NCBI GenBank assembly: GCA_026982145.1
Contig: JALSHQ010000396.1
Span: 1 to 8,041, forward strand
Length of the DNA: 8,041 nt
Direction: 5' to 3'
Origin: Gammaproteobacteria bacterium
GTDB taxonomy: Bacteria; Pseudomonadota; Gammaproteobacteria; SZUA-140
The stretch's first letter is position 1; every line of letters starts with the position of its first letter. The notes beneath the pieces were generated by a model that searched no databases, was not told where the DNA came from, and saw only the letters and a list, made by a program, of their open reading frames with translations. Shown here one piece after another: positions 1 through 5,789 of the stretch. The position numbers and the translations under genes are program-made.

Positions 1-119
1 ACAACGGCCGCCAGCATACGCCAGTTCTGATCTCAGAGAACATGGTCGGCCATAAGCTGGGTGAGTTTTCAATGACCCGTACCTTTAAAGGTCACGTGGC
101 TGATAGAAAGTCTAAATAG
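1..119 (+). CDS. rpsS: 30S ribosomal protein S19, 3' end only (partial)
   Basis: This is the last 38 codons plus stop of S19, read in the frame that begins at base 3; the start lies upstream of the window. The visible part reads NGRQHTPVLISENMVGHKLG, then EFSMTRTFKGH and VADRKSK. That is the conserved C-terminal half of S19, including the HxPVxIxxxMVGHKLGEF block. S19 sits in the head of the 30S subunit, pairs with S13 and contacts the A-site region. The TAG stop at 117-119 is followed 10 bases later by the rplV start, and the likely rplV ribosome binding site overlaps this stop. The rpsS-rplV-rpsC order is the normal S10 operon order. Nothing is unusual in the visible part. Confidence 0.97.
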   Translation, partial: NGRQHTPVLISENMVGHKLGEFSMTRTFKGHVADRKSK

Positions 120-129
120 GTGATTTGAG

Positions 130-462
130 ATGGAAGTTGCATCAAAACTGAAATACGTCGGGATATCCGCACAAAAAGCGAGATTGATTGCTGACCAAGT
201 ACGAGGTCTGCCGGTTGATCGAGCATTGAATACTTTACTATTCAGCCAGAAAAAAGGTGCTGGAATCGTTAAGAAAGTGCTGGAATCTGCGATTGCAAAT
301 GCAGAGCATAATGAAGGTGCTGATGTTGATGAGCTGAGAATATCTGCAATTTGTGTGGACGAAGGGCCGACACAAAAACGTTTCCGAGCGCGTGCGCGTG
401 GTCGTGGTAATCAGATTTTAAAACGTACAAGTCACATCACTGTGACCGTAAGCGATAAATAA
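130..462 (+). CDS. rplV: 50S ribosomal protein L22
   Basis: L22 binds 23S rRNA and sends a long beta-hairpin into the wall of the peptide exit tunnel. The protein has 110 residues, the same length as E. coli L22. Family landmarks are SAQKARLIAD (13-22), VKKVLESAIANAEHN (48-62), VDEGP (76-80) and the C-terminal ILKRTSHITV (96-105). The tunnel hairpin (about 80-96) is rich in Arg and Lys. The Q82-K83-R84 positions, whose deletion gives macrolide resistance in E. coli (Met82-Lys83-Arg84 there), are present, so there is no sign of that deletion. The start ATG at 130 follows an AGGTGA-like site at 118-123 that overlaps the rpsS stop. Several Arg codons are AGA or CGA, which E. coli avoids in ribosomal protein genes, so codon preference differs somewhat from E. 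coli. Confidence 0.98.
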   Translation: MEVASKLKYVGISAQKARLIADQVRGLPVDRALNTLLFSQKKGAGIVKKVLESAIANAEHNEGADVDELRISAICVDEGPTQKRFRARARGRGNQILKRTSHITVTVSDK

Positions 463-477
463 GAGAGTTCTTATACT

Positions 478-1155
478 ATGGGTCAAAAAGTACATCCAAT
501 TGGTATTCGCCTCGGCATCGTTAAGGATTGGACCTCAAAATGGTACGCCGATTCAAAAGACTATGCTGACTATCTTTTTACCGATCTTAAGGTGCGCGAG
601 TATCTGAAAAAGAAGCTGCAGCAGGCGTCTGTGAGTAGAATTCAGATCGAGCGTCCTGCACGTAATGCACGCATTACGATCCATACTGCACGACCAGGCA
701 TGGTGATTGGTAAAAAAGGTGAAGATATCGAATCACTTCGCAAAGAGGTTTCTAAAATGATGGGTATTCCAGTGCACATCAATATTGAAGAGATCCGTAA
801 ACCAGAGCTTGATGCGCAGTTAGTGGCAGAAAGCGTAGCGCAACAACTAGAGCGACGCATCATGTATCGTCGTGCGATGAAACGCGCAGTTACAAACACC
901 ATGCGTCTAGGTGCAGGTGGAATTAAAATCAACGTTGCTGGTCGCTTGAACGGTGCAGAAATTGCGCGCCGTGAATGGTACCGCGAAGGCCGCGTTCCAC
1001 TTCACACACTCCGTGCTGATATCGACTATGGATTTGCTGAGGCACATACCCCATCGGGTGTGCTCGGTATCAAAGTATGGATATTTAAAGGTGAGGTGTT
1101 TAATACGGCTGAGCAGGAAAGTAAAAAACCTGCTGACAAGGTCGCGGCCAGTTAA
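478..1155 (+). CDS. rpsC: 30S ribosomal protein S3
   Basis: S3 lies on the solvent side of the 30S head. With S4 and S5 it forms the mRNA entry site and contributes to mRNA unwinding. The N-terminus MGQKVHPIGIRLGI is the family signature. A type II KH domain follows, with its GKKG loop at residues 78-81 inside TARPGMVIGKKGEDIESLRKE written here only in part: VIGKKGEDIE. The C-terminal domain carries the block GRLNGAEIARREWYREGRVP, then LHTLRADIDYG and GVLGIKVWIFKGE. The length is 225 residues against 233 in E. coli. The difference lies in the variable charged tail after WIFKGE, which here ends KKPADKVAAS. A GAGAG run at 463-467 is a plausible ribosome binding site. The gap to rplV is 15 bases. 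Confidence 0.98.
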   Translation: MGQKVHPIGIRLGIVKDWTSKWYADSKDYADYLFTDLKVREYLKKKLQQASVSRIQIERPARNARITIHTARPGMVIGKKGEDIESLRKEVSKMMGIPVHINIEEIRKPELDAQLVAESVAQQLERRIMYRRAMKRAVTNTMRLGAGGIKINVAGRLNGAEIARREWYREGRVPLHTLRADIDYGFAEAHTPSGVLGIKVWIFKGEVFNTAEQESKKPADKVAAS

Positions 1156-1169
1156 AGGAAAGAGTAGTT

Positions 1170-1583
1170 ATGCTTCAGCCAAAAAAGACAAAATTTCGCA
1201 AACAGATGAAAGGCCGCAACCGCGGGTTGGCAACTGTAGGTAATAAAGTAAGCTTCGGCGAGTTCGGGCTTAAAGCAACCACACGCGGTCGAATCACGGC
1301 TCGCCAGATTGAGGCTGCTCGTCGTGCGATGACACGCCACATTAAGCGTGGTGGTAAAATTTGGATCAGAATTTTTCCAGACAAACCGATTACCAAGAAA
1401 CCTATCGAAGTGAGACAGGGAAAAGGTAAAGGTAACGTAGAATATTGGGTATCTCAGATTCAGCCAGGCCGCATGTTGTATGAAATGGAAGGTGTTTCTG
1501 AAGAAATCGCTCGCGAAGCATTTCAACTGGCTGCAGCGAAGTTACCTGTGCAAACAACATTTGTAAGTCGGACGGTAATGTGA
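1170..1583 (+). CDS. rplP: 50S ribosomal protein L16
   Basis: L16 sits near the A-site and peptidyl transferase centre of the 50S subunit and helps position aminoacyl-tRNA. The protein has 137 residues; E. coli L16 has 136. Landmarks are MLQPKKTKFRK at the start, KGRNRGLA (14-21), FGLKA (32-36), TARQIEAARRAMTRH (43-57), KIWIRIFPDKPIT (63-75) and GKGKGNVEYWV (84-94). Arg82 matches E. coli Arg81, the residue hydroxylated by the 2-oxoglutarate oxygenase RoxA/YcfD; whether that happens here cannot be told from this window. AGGA at 1156-1159, directly after the rpsC stop, is the likely ribosome binding site. The TGA stop shares one base with the rpmC ATG, consistent with coupled translation. Confidence 0.98.
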   Translation: MLQPKKTKFRKQMKGRNRGLATVGNKVSFGEFGLKATTRGRITARQIEAARRAMTRHIKRGGKIWIRIFPDKPITKKPIEVRQGKGKGNVEYWVSQIQPGRMLYEMEGVSEEIAREAFQLAAAKLPVQTTFVSRTVM

Positions 1584-1783
1584 TGAATGCGACTGAGCTT
1601 AGAGAAAAAACGATTGAAGAGCTGAATAGTGAAAAGCTTGAGTTATTGCGTGAACAGTTTAACCTGCGCATGCAGAAAGGCACTGGACAGCTAACACAGT
1701 CTCATCTTTTGAAAAACGTACGCAGAAGCATTGCGCGCATAAATACGGTAATTAACGAGAAAAAAGCGGGTAATGAATCATGA
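1583..1783 (+). CDS. rpmC: 50S ribosomal protein L29
   Basis: L29 is a small two-helix protein at the peptide exit tunnel, next to L23 and near the docking sites of trigger factor, SRP and SecY. The sequence begins MNATELREKTIEEL and contains LREQFNLRMQ (22-31) and GQLTQSHLLKNVRRSIARI (35-53), all typical of L29. I place the start at ATG 1583, which overlaps the rplP stop in TGATG and gives 66 residues; E. coli L29 has 63. A GTG at 1580, one codon earlier and in frame, would add one Met. It is less likely because the family starts M-x-A-x-E-L-R, and GGACGG at 1570-1575 is 7 bases from the ATG. The 3' end overlaps rpsQ by 4 bases. Confidence 0.96.
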   Translation: MNATELREKTIEELNSEKLELLREQFNLRMQKGTGQLTQSHLLKNVRRSIARINTVINEKKAGNES

Positions 1784-2043
1784 GTGAGCAGGCGAAAGAG
1801 TCACGTAACGTGACAGGCCGTGTTGTTAGCAACAAGATGGACAAGACAGTTACGGTGCTTGTTGAAAGAAAAGAGCCGCACCCGCTCTATAAAAAATACA
1901 TTAAGCGTTCTTGTAAGCTACACGCTCATGATGAGAACAACGAGTGTGGTGAAGGTGATTTAGTTACGATTGAGCAGTGCAGACCATTGTCTAAAAGCAA
2001 ATCATGGACGATTGTCTCTGTAGTTGAGAAGGTTGCTGGTTAA
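1780..2043 (+). CDS. rpsQ: 30S ribosomal protein S17
   Basis: S17 is an OB-fold primary binder of 16S rRNA in the 30S body. The protein has 87 residues; E. coli S17 has 84. Family landmarks are GRVVSNKMDKTVTVLVER (13-30), HPLYKKYIKRS (34-44), KLHAHDENN (46-54), GDLVTIEQCRPLSKSKSW (59-76) and the final VVEKV (81-85). The start ATG lies inside an ATGA overlap with the rpmC stop, the usual arrangement for translational re-initiation, and no strong independent ribosome binding site is visible upstream. It is the last gene of the S10 operon in the E. coli arrangement. The 46-base gap that follows marks the S10/spc boundary. Confidence 0.97.
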   Translation: MSEQAKESRNVTGRVVSNKMDKTVTVLVERKEPHPLYKKYIKRSCKLHAHDENNECGEGDLVTIEQCRPLSKSKSWTIVSVVEKVAG

Positions 2044-2089
2044 TTCCAGCCCTGAAGAAACGAATATAAAAGATTTACGGGGATAAACG
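2044..2089 (+). promoter_or_regulatory. S10/spc junction: rplN ribosome binding site, no clear promoter or terminator
   Basis: In E. coli the spc operon promoter lies in this gap. Here I see TATAAA at 2065-2070, one mismatch from the sigma-70 -10 consensus, but nothing resembling TTGACA at 16-18 bases upstream; the best is ATTCCA at 2043-2048, three of six. TTGAGA at 2024-2029 resembles a -35 but is about 35 bases from the -10, far too distant. There is no stem followed by a T-run, so the S10 transcript probably reads through into spc. GGGGA at 2079-2083, 6 bases before the rplN ATG, is a good ribosome binding site. A promoter in this gap is possible but weakly supported. Confidence 0.35.
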
Positions 2090-2458
2090 ATGATACAGAT
2101 GCAGTCAAGACTCGACGTTGCGGATAACAGTGGTGCGCGTCAGGTGATGTGTATCAAGGTGTTGGGCGGTTCGCATCGCCGTTATGCCGGTGTTGGTGAC
2201 ATTATTAAAGTGAGTATTAAAGAAGCTATTCCTCGCGGTAAGGTTAAAAAAGGTGAGGTTTACAACGCGGTTGTCGTGAGAACCTGTAAAGGTGTACGTC
2301 GTGATGACGGCTCTTTGATTCGCTTTGACTCCAATGCGGCGGTACTGCTGAATGGGCAATTGCAACCCATTGGCACTCGTATTTTTGGCCCTGTGACTCG
2401 TGAGCTACGTTCAGAACGTTTCATGAAAATCATTTCATTAGCCCCTGAAGTTCTGTAA
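2090..2458 (+). CDS. rplN: 50S ribosomal protein L14
   Basis: L14 is a beta-barrel protein on the 50S interface; with L19 it forms bridges to the 30S subunit, and it is the docking site of the silencing factor RsfS. The sequence starts MIQMQSRLDVADNSGAR and contains KVLGGSHRRYAGVGDIIK (24-41) and KEAIPRGKVKKGEVY (45-59). It ends RIFGPVTRELR and FMKIISLAPEVL, nearly identical to E. coli. It has 122 residues against 123 in E. coli; the missing residue is in the loop before QPIGTRIFGP, where this protein has LNGQLQP. It is the first gene of the spc operon, with a strong ribosome binding site 6 bases upstream. Confidence 0.98.
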   Translation: MIQMQSRLDVADNSGARQVMCIKVLGGSHRRYAGVGDIIKVSIKEAIPRGKVKKGEVYNAVVVRTCKGVRRDDGSLIRFDSNAAVLLNGQLQPIGTRIFGPVTRELRSERFMKIISLAPEVL

Positions 2459-2484
2459 GGCTGATTGCGCGGACGATATTAAAG

Positions 2485-2802
2485 ATGAAAAAGATTAAAC
2501 AAAATGATGATGTAATCGTAGTTGCTGGTAAAGATAAAGGCAAACGAGGCTCAGTTATTAAAGTAGTTAGCGAAGATAAAGTGATCGTTGAAAACATTAA
2601 TATGGCTAAGCGTCATACTAAGCCTAATCCGAATAAAAGCATTGCGGGTGGTATTGTGAGCAAAGAGATGCCGATCAATGTTTCTAACATTGCTCATTAT
2701 AATCCAGTGACTAAAAAGGCGGGTCGGATAGGTATACGGACTCTGGAAGATGGACGAAAAGTTCGCTTTTTTAAGTCTAATAACGAAGTCATTGATAGCT
2801 AA
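2485..2802 (+). CDS. rplX: 50S ribosomal protein L24
   Basis: L24 starts assembly of the 50S subunit by binding the 5' part of 23S rRNA and lies at the tunnel exit. The protein has 105 residues; E. coli L24 has 104. A KOW motif spans about residues 5-32 and includes VIVVAGKDKGKRGSVIKV. Further landmarks are MAKRHTKPNPN, GGIVSKEMPINVSN and the end GRKVRFFKSNNEVI. The 26-base gap from rplN has no strong ribosome binding site; GGAC at 2471-2474 is 10 bases from the ATG. The protein may therefore depend on ribosomes arriving from rplN. Confidence 0.97.
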   Translation: MKKIKQNDDVIVVAGKDKGKRGSVIKVVSEDKVIVENINMAKRHTKPNPNKSIAGGIVSKEMPINVSNIAHYNPVTKKAGRIGIRTLEDGRKVRFFKSNNEVIDS

Positions 2803-2813
2803 TAATTTTAAGG

Positions 2814-2840
2814 TTGGATAGGAAGATGGCAAGACTCCAA
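2814..2840 (+). promoter_or_regulatory. Possible S8-type control hairpin around the rplE start
   Basis: TTGGA at 2814-2818 is complementary to TCCAA at 2836-2840. The 17-base loop between them holds the rplE ATG (2826) and the purine-rich bases before it. In E. coli, ribosomal protein S8 represses the spc operon by binding mRNA at the rplX-rplE junction, so the position is right. The five base pairs are visible, but a stem this short is common by chance. I do not see the full S8-binding core of 16S rRNA helix 21 in it. This is an inference from position, not a recognised motif. Confidence 0.2.
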
Positions 2841-3365
2841 GAACATTACCGCAACAATGTAGTCAATCAGTTGGTTGAAAAGATGGGCTACAAGAGCGTG
2901 ATGGAAGTACCTCGCATCACAAAAATCACTCTCAACATGGGTGTTGGTGAAGCGGTAGGTGATAAAAAAGTGATTGAACATGCGGTAAATGATCTGCAGA
3001 AAATCAGTGGTCAAAAAGTAATCGTCACTTATGCGCGCAAATCAGTAGCTGCATTTAAGATTCGTGATGGTTGGCCTATTGGTTGTAAGGTGACACTGCG
3101 TCGTGATCGTATGTATGAATTTCTGGATCGCTTGATCTCAATCTCTATCCCGCGTATTCGTGATTTTCGCGGTCTCAATGGAAAGTCATTTGACGGTCGT
3201 GGTAATTACAGCATGGGCGTTCGTGAACAGATCATGTTCCCTGAAATTGAATATGAAAAGATTGATACCTTGCGTGGACTGGATATTACAGTGACCACAA
3301 CAGCAAAGACCGATGAAGAAGGTCGTGCGTTGCTGCAAGCATTTAACTTTCCATTTAAGAACTGA
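2826..3365 (+). CDS. rplE: 50S ribosomal protein L5
   Basis: L5 binds 5S rRNA with L18, forms part of the central protuberance and bridges to S13. The length is 179 residues, as in E. coli. Landmarks are MARLQEHY at the start, VPRITKITLNMGVGEA (29-44), SGQKVIVTYARKSVAAFK (62-79), PIGCKVTLRRDRMYEFLDRL, then IPRIRDFRGLN, FDGRGNYSMGVREQ and the C-terminal LDITVTTTAKTDEEGRALL. I chose ATG 2826 because the family starts M-A-x-L. An in-frame TTG at 2814 would add four residues (MDRK) not found in L5 proteins. The ribosome binding site is unclear: AAGG at 2810-2813 is 12 bases away and AGG at 2820-2822 only 3. The start lies in a possible hairpin described separately. Confidence 0.97.
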   Translation: MARLQEHYRNNVVNQLVEKMGYKSVMEVPRITKITLNMGVGEAVGDKKVIEHAVNDLQKISGQKVIVTYARKSVAAFKIRDGWPIGCKVTLRRDRMYEFLDRLISISIPRIRDFRGLNGKSFDGRGNYSMGVREQIMFPEIEYEKIDTLRGLDITVTTTAKTDEEGRALLQAFNFPFKN

Positions 3366-3375
3366 GGGCTGAATC

Positions 3376-3681
3376 ATGGCAAAAGTTTCAATGATCAACC
3401 GCGAAGCTAAAAGAACACGCATGGTTGAGAAGTATGCAGCTAAACGTGCTGAATTAAAGCGCATCATGAAAGATGAATCTGCTTCAGATGAAGAGCGTGA
3501 TGATGCACAGCAAAAATTTCATGCATTACCAAGGGATTCAAGCCCTGTGCGTCAGCGCAAACGTTGCCGCATTACTGGTAGACCTCACGGTTTTTACCGC
3601 AAGTTTGGGTTAAGCCGTAATAAGTTAAGAGAGTCAGCTATGCGTGGTGATGTCCCTGGTTTAGTTAAGGCAAGTTGGTAG
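3376..3681 (+). CDS. rpsN: 30S ribosomal protein S14, zinc-independent long form
   Basis: S14 binds 16S rRNA in the 30S head beside S3, S10 and S19. The protein has 101 residues, as in E. coli. Landmarks are MAKVSMINRE, KYAAKRAEL (19-27), LPRDSSPVRQRKRC (51-64), TGRPHGFYRKFGLSRNKLRE (67-86) and the end GDVPGLVKASW. There is a single Cys (C64). The paired CxxC motifs of the short zinc-binding form are absent, so this is the zinc-free (C-minus) type. GAGGG at 3364-3368 overlaps the rplE stop and lies 7 bases before the ATG. The gap to rplE is only 10 bases, while the next gap, before rpsH, is 63. Confidence 0.98.
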   Translation: MAKVSMINREAKRTRMVEKYAAKRAELKRIMKDESASDEERDDAQQKFHALPRDSSPVRQRKRCRITGRPHGFYRKFGLSRNKLRESAMRGDVPGLVKASW

Positions 3682-3744
3682 GTCTCCGGTTTAGGCCGAG
3701 TGACTATTAGAATTATTGAATAAACGACTGGTTAGGATTTATAA
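3682..3744 (+). other. 63-base rpsN-rpsH gap with small hairpin and TAGAATTA copy
   Basis: This is the widest gap inside the spc operon here. Near its start, CGG (3687-3689) can pair with CCG (3696-3698) around a six-base loop. It extends to a five-pair stem (C3684-G3700, T3685-A3699) if C3686 is bulged. No T-run follows, so it does not look like an intrinsic terminator. TAGAATTA at 3708-3715 also occurs in two other gaps of this window. It could act as a -10 element, but no good -35 is at the right distance. AGGA at 3734-3737, 7 bases before ATG 3745, is the rpsH ribosome binding site. Confidence 0.35.
3708..3715 (+). repeat. TAGAATTA octamer, copy 1
   Basis: This is the first of three exact copies of TAGAATTA found in intergenic gaps (others at 4700-4707 and 7760-7767). 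It lies 29 bases before the rpsH start codon. The first six bases match the sigma-70 -10 hexamer at five of six positions, but the 16-18 base upstream position holds no credible -35. Function is unknown and AT-rich coincidence is possible. Confidence 0.4.
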
Positions 3745-4140
3745 ATGAGCATGACTGACCCCATTGCGGATATGTTAACGCGTATTCGCAACGCACAAGC
3801 GGCTAACAAAGTTGATGTGTCTATGCCGTCTTCAACGCTGAAAGAAGCAATCGCAGCGGTACTGAAAGACGAAGGCTATATTAATGGTATTTCTACAGAA
3901 GAAAATGGTGAAAAGAAATCACTGACGATCTCTCTTAAATATTATCAGGGCAAACCTGTTATTGATGAGCTAAAACGTGCCAGTCGACCCGGCTTAAGGG
4001 TATACAGAGGGAAAGGTGAGATTCCTAAGGTTCAGGCCGGACTAGGGATTGCAATCGTATCTACCTCGAAAGGTGTTATGACCGACCGTGCAGCACGCAC
4101 AGCGGGTCATGGCGGCGAAGTTCTTTGTTACATTTCTTGA
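3745..4140 (+). CDS. rpsH: 30S ribosomal protein S8
   Basis: S8 is a primary binder of 16S rRNA helices 20-22 in the 30S platform. In E. coli it is also the translational repressor of the spc operon, acting at the rplX-rplE junction. The protein has 131 residues; E. coli S8 has 130. Landmarks are MSMTDPIADMLTRIRNAQ (1-18), MPSSTLKEAIAAVL (27-40), RPGLRVYRG (81-89) and the RNA-binding C-terminal part GLGIAIVSTSKGVMTDRAAR (99-118), ending GGEVLCYIS. ATG 3745 fits the family start M-S-M-x-D-P-I-A-D and follows AGGA at 3734-3737. An internal ATG at 3751 would drop two conserved residues. The conserved RNA-binding core makes self-control of this operon possible. Confidence 0.98.
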   Translation: MSMTDPIADMLTRIRNAQAANKVDVSMPSSTLKEAIAAVLKDEGYINGISTEENGEKKSLTISLKYYQGKPVIDELKRASRPGLRVYRGKGEIPKVQAGLGIAIVSTSKGVMTDRAARTAGHGGEVLCYIS

Positions 4141-4151
4141 TTGGTTGAGCT

Positions 4152-4685
4152 ATGTCTAGAGTTGCTAAAAATGCAGTTAATGTCCCATCAGGTGTTGAAG
4201 TTACAATCAATGGCCAGGAGATTTCTGTGAAGGGAGGAAAAGGTCAGTTGATATTTTCTGTACACAAAGACATCGAAGTTCTTAGAGAAGGCGATGAACT
4301 ACGAGTTGCGGTGCGCGTGAAAGGAAAGTCAGCGGTTGCGCAATCGGGCACTACTCGGGCAATCATTAATAACATGGTGACAGGTGTTAACACCGGTTTT
4401 GAAAAGAAATTGGCGTTGGTCGGTGTGGGTTATCGTGCGCAGGTTAAGGGCAAGGTACTAAACCTGACGCTCGGTTTTTCTCATCCTGTAAATTATGATG
4501 TACCTGAAGACATCACTGTTGAGACACCCAGTCAGACAGAAATTGTTGTGACGGGCGCGGACAAGCAGAGGGTTGGTCAGGTAGCTGCAAATATTCGCGC
4601 ATATCGTCCACCAGAGCCTTATAAAGGTAAGGGAGTTCGCTACGTTGGTGAATACATTGCAATGAAAGAAGCCAAGAAGAAATAA
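4152..4685 (+). CDS. rplF: 50S ribosomal protein L6
   Basis: L6 lies near the sarcin-ricin loop at the base of the L7/L12 stalk and is needed for late 50S assembly. The protein has 177 residues, as in E. coli, and consists of two related alpha/beta domains (about 1-82 and 83-177). Landmarks are MSRVAKNAV, VKGGKGQL (27-34), LVGVGYRAQVKGKVLNLTLG (89-108) and FSHPVNYDVPEDI. The C-terminal signature is IRAYRPPEPYKGKGVRY, then GEYIAMKEAKKK. The gap from rpsH is 11 bases, without a strong ribosome binding site (TTGAGC only), so translation may be coupled to rpsH. Confidence 0.98.
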   Translation: MSRVAKNAVNVPSGVEVTINGQEISVKGGKGQLIFSVHKDIEVLREGDELRVAVRVKGKSAVAQSGTTRAIINNMVTGVNTGFEKKLALVGVGYRAQVKGKVLNLTLGFSHPVNYDVPEDITVETPSQTEIVVTGADKQRVGQVAANIRAYRPPEPYKGKGVRYVGEYIAMKEAKKK

Positions 4686-4699
4686 TTAAAGCCCACATT

Positions 4700-4707
4700 T
4701 AGAATTA
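4700..4707 (+). repeat. TAGAATTA octamer, copy 2
   Basis: This is the second copy of the intergenic octamer, inside the 36-base rplF-rplR gap and 4 bases before the AGGTGA site that serves rplR. A possible -35 at 4677-4682 (AAGAAA) matches the sigma-70 consensus at only three of six positions, so promoter function is weakly supported. Confidence 0.4.
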
Positions 4708-4710
4708 TAT

Positions 4711-4716
4711 AGGTGA
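4711..4716 (+). promoter_or_regulatory. rplR ribosome binding site that decides the GTG start
   Basis: AGGTGA lies 5 bases before GTG 4722, good Shine-Dalgarno spacing. It overlaps the alternative in-frame GTG at 4713, which therefore could not be the start served by this site. Confidence 0.75.
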
Positions 4717-4721
4717 ATAGC

Positions 4722-5075
4722 GTGGACAAGAAAACAGGTCGTTTACGTAGAGCGAAACGTACAAGAGCGAAGATTAGAGAGTTAGGTGTTGAGAGGCTCT
4801 GTATCTTTCGCACACCAAGGCATATCTATGCGCAGTTGATTGGCACAAGCGGTACCAATGTGATTGCAAGCGTCTCGACACTTGATAAAGATGTTAAAGC
4901 AAACGTCAGTAATGGCGGCAATATTTCTGCTGCTAGTGCAGTTGGAAAGATGATTGCAGATAAGGCAAAAGCAGCCGGTGTTTCTAAAGTTGCCTTTGAT
5001 CGTTCAGGATTTAAATACCACGGTCGTGTGAAAGCGTTAGCGGAAGCTGCGCGTGAAAACGGCCTCGAATTCTAA
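4722..5075 (+). CDS. rplR: 50S ribosomal protein L18
   Basis: L18 binds 5S rRNA together with L5 and anchors it in the central protuberance. Starting at GTG 4722 the product is MDKKTGRLRRAKRTRAKIRE and so on, 117 residues, the same length and the same MDKK start as E. coli L18. A GTG at 4713 would add three residues (MNS) but overlaps the ribosome binding site AGGTGA (4711-4716). Landmarks are FRTPRHIYAQLI, AVGKMIADKAKAAG, VAFDRSGFKYHGRVKALA and the end ENGLEF. A GTG start is unusual among the genes here, almost all of which use ATG, and may tune output; that is inference. Confidence 0.96.
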   Translation: MDKKTGRLRRAKRTRAKIRELGVERLCIFRTPRHIYAQLIGTSGTNVIASVSTLDKDVKANVSNGGNISAASAVGKMIADKAKAAGVSKVAFDRSGFKYHGRVKALAEAARENGLEF

Positions 5076-5085
5076 GGGCTAGAAA

Positions 5086-5592
5086 ATGGCTAAATTTGAT
5101 TCATCTCAAAAAAGTGACGATCTACAAGAAAAGCTCGTTGGTGTCCGTCGTGTTGCCAAGGTTGTGAAGGGCGGCCGTCAGTTTGGCTTTTCAGCACTTA
5201 CCGTGGTGGGTGATGGAAAAGGCCGCATAGGTTTTGGTAGCGGAAAGGCGCGTGAGGTACCTATTGCGATTCAAAAGGCGATGGAAGACGCGCGCCGTAA
5301 TATGGTTGATGTGAAGTTGAATGATGTGACTTTACAATATCCGATTACTGCGACACATGGTGCAGCTAAAGTATTTATGCAGCCCGCGACACCTGGTACC
5401 GGAATTATTGCGGGTGGCGCAATGCGAGCGGTATTTGAAGTTTTAGGCGTGCAGGATGTACTTGCTAAATGCATCGGTTCAACAAACCCTGTGAATGTTG
5501 TACGCGCCACAGTGAATGGCCTGCGTGACATGACCAGTGCAGAAGTGGTCGCAGCGAAGCGTGGAAAAACGGTTAAGGAAATATTGGGATAG
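5086..5592 (+). CDS. rpsE: 30S ribosomal protein S5
   Basis: S5 sits at the back of the 30S neck, forms the mRNA entry pore with S3 and S4, and affects decoding accuracy. The protein has 168 residues; E. coli S5 has 167. The N-terminal dsRBD-like domain (about 13-80) includes LQEKLVGVRRVAKVVKGGRQ, then LTVVGDGKGRIGFGSGKARE. The C-terminal domain includes QPATPGTGIIAGGAMRAV, GSTNPVNVVRAT and MTSAEVVAAKRGKTV. The KGG loop (28-30), where changes give spectinomycin resistance in E. coli, is wild-type. GFGSGKA replaces the GFGYGKA of E. coli, an ordinary substitution. AAGGG at 5074-5078 overlaps the rplR stop and is 7 bases before the ATG. Confidence 0.98.
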   Translation: MAKFDSSQKSDDLQEKLVGVRRVAKVVKGGRQFGFSALTVVGDGKGRIGFGSGKAREVPIAIQKAMEDARRNMVDVKLNDVTLQYPITATHGAAKVFMQPATPGTGIIAGGAMRAVFEVLGVQDVLAKCIGSTNPVNVVRATVNGLRDMTSAEVVAAKRGKTVKEILG

Positions 5593-5596
5593 TCTA

Positions 5597-5788
5597 ATGG
5601 TTGATAACAAAAGACAAATCAAAGTGACGTTGGTACGCAGCCCCAATGGTCGCCTAGCATCACACAAGGCGTGTCTTGCGGGTCTTGGATTGCGCCGAAT
5701 GCATCAGACAGTGTCCGTTGAAGATACTCCCTGTACCCGTGGCATGATCAATAAAGCCTATTACATGTTGAGAATTGAGGAAGAGTAA
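5597..5788 (+). CDS. rpmD: 50S ribosomal protein L30
   Basis: L30 is a small 50S protein found in bacteria and archaea near the 5S rRNA region; many bacteria lack it. The product is 63 residues starting MVDNKRQIKVTLVRSPNGRL; E. coli L30 has 59. Landmarks are K-V-T-L-V-R-S, HKACLAGLGLRRMHQTV (23-39) and VEDTPCTRGMINKAYYMLRI (41-60). The frame is open back to at least 5537 inside rpsE, but those residues have no L30 character, so ATG 5597, just after the rpsE stop, is the start. GGGA at 5586-5589 is a modest ribosome binding site, 7 bases away. The gap to rpsE is 4 bases. Confidence 0.96.
   Translation: MVDNKRQIKVTLVRSPNGRLASHKACLAGLGLRRMHQTVSVEDTPCTRGMINKAYYMLRIEEE
5777..5785 (+). promoter_or_regulatory. 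rplO ribosome binding site inside the rpmD tail
   Basis: GAGGAAGAG encodes the last three residues of L30 (EEE) and also serves as a purine-rich Shine-Dalgarno for rplO, with AGGA (5778-5781) 8 bases before ATG 5790. It follows, and so rules against, the alternative in-frame TTG start at 5775. Confidence 0.7.
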
Positions 5789-5789
5789 G

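Noticed and set aside
953..1243. A 96-codon + strand frame overlapping the end of rpsC and start of rplP
   Set aside because: It covers two certain genes in another frame and its translation has no family character.
1152..1526. A 124-codon open frame on the - strand across rplP
   Set aside because: It lies wholly over rplP and the rpsC end, has no recognisable family features, and is expected as a shadow of a strongly biased ribosomal gene.
2814..2825. TTG-initiated N-terminal extension of rplE
   Set aside because: The four added residues are absent from L5 proteins, and the ATG at 2826 gives the family start and the exact E. coli length.
5537..5596. 20-codon N-terminal extension of rpmD inside rpsE
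   Set aside because: It is out-of-frame rpsE sequence without L30 character; ATG 5597 directly after the rpsE stop fits the family.
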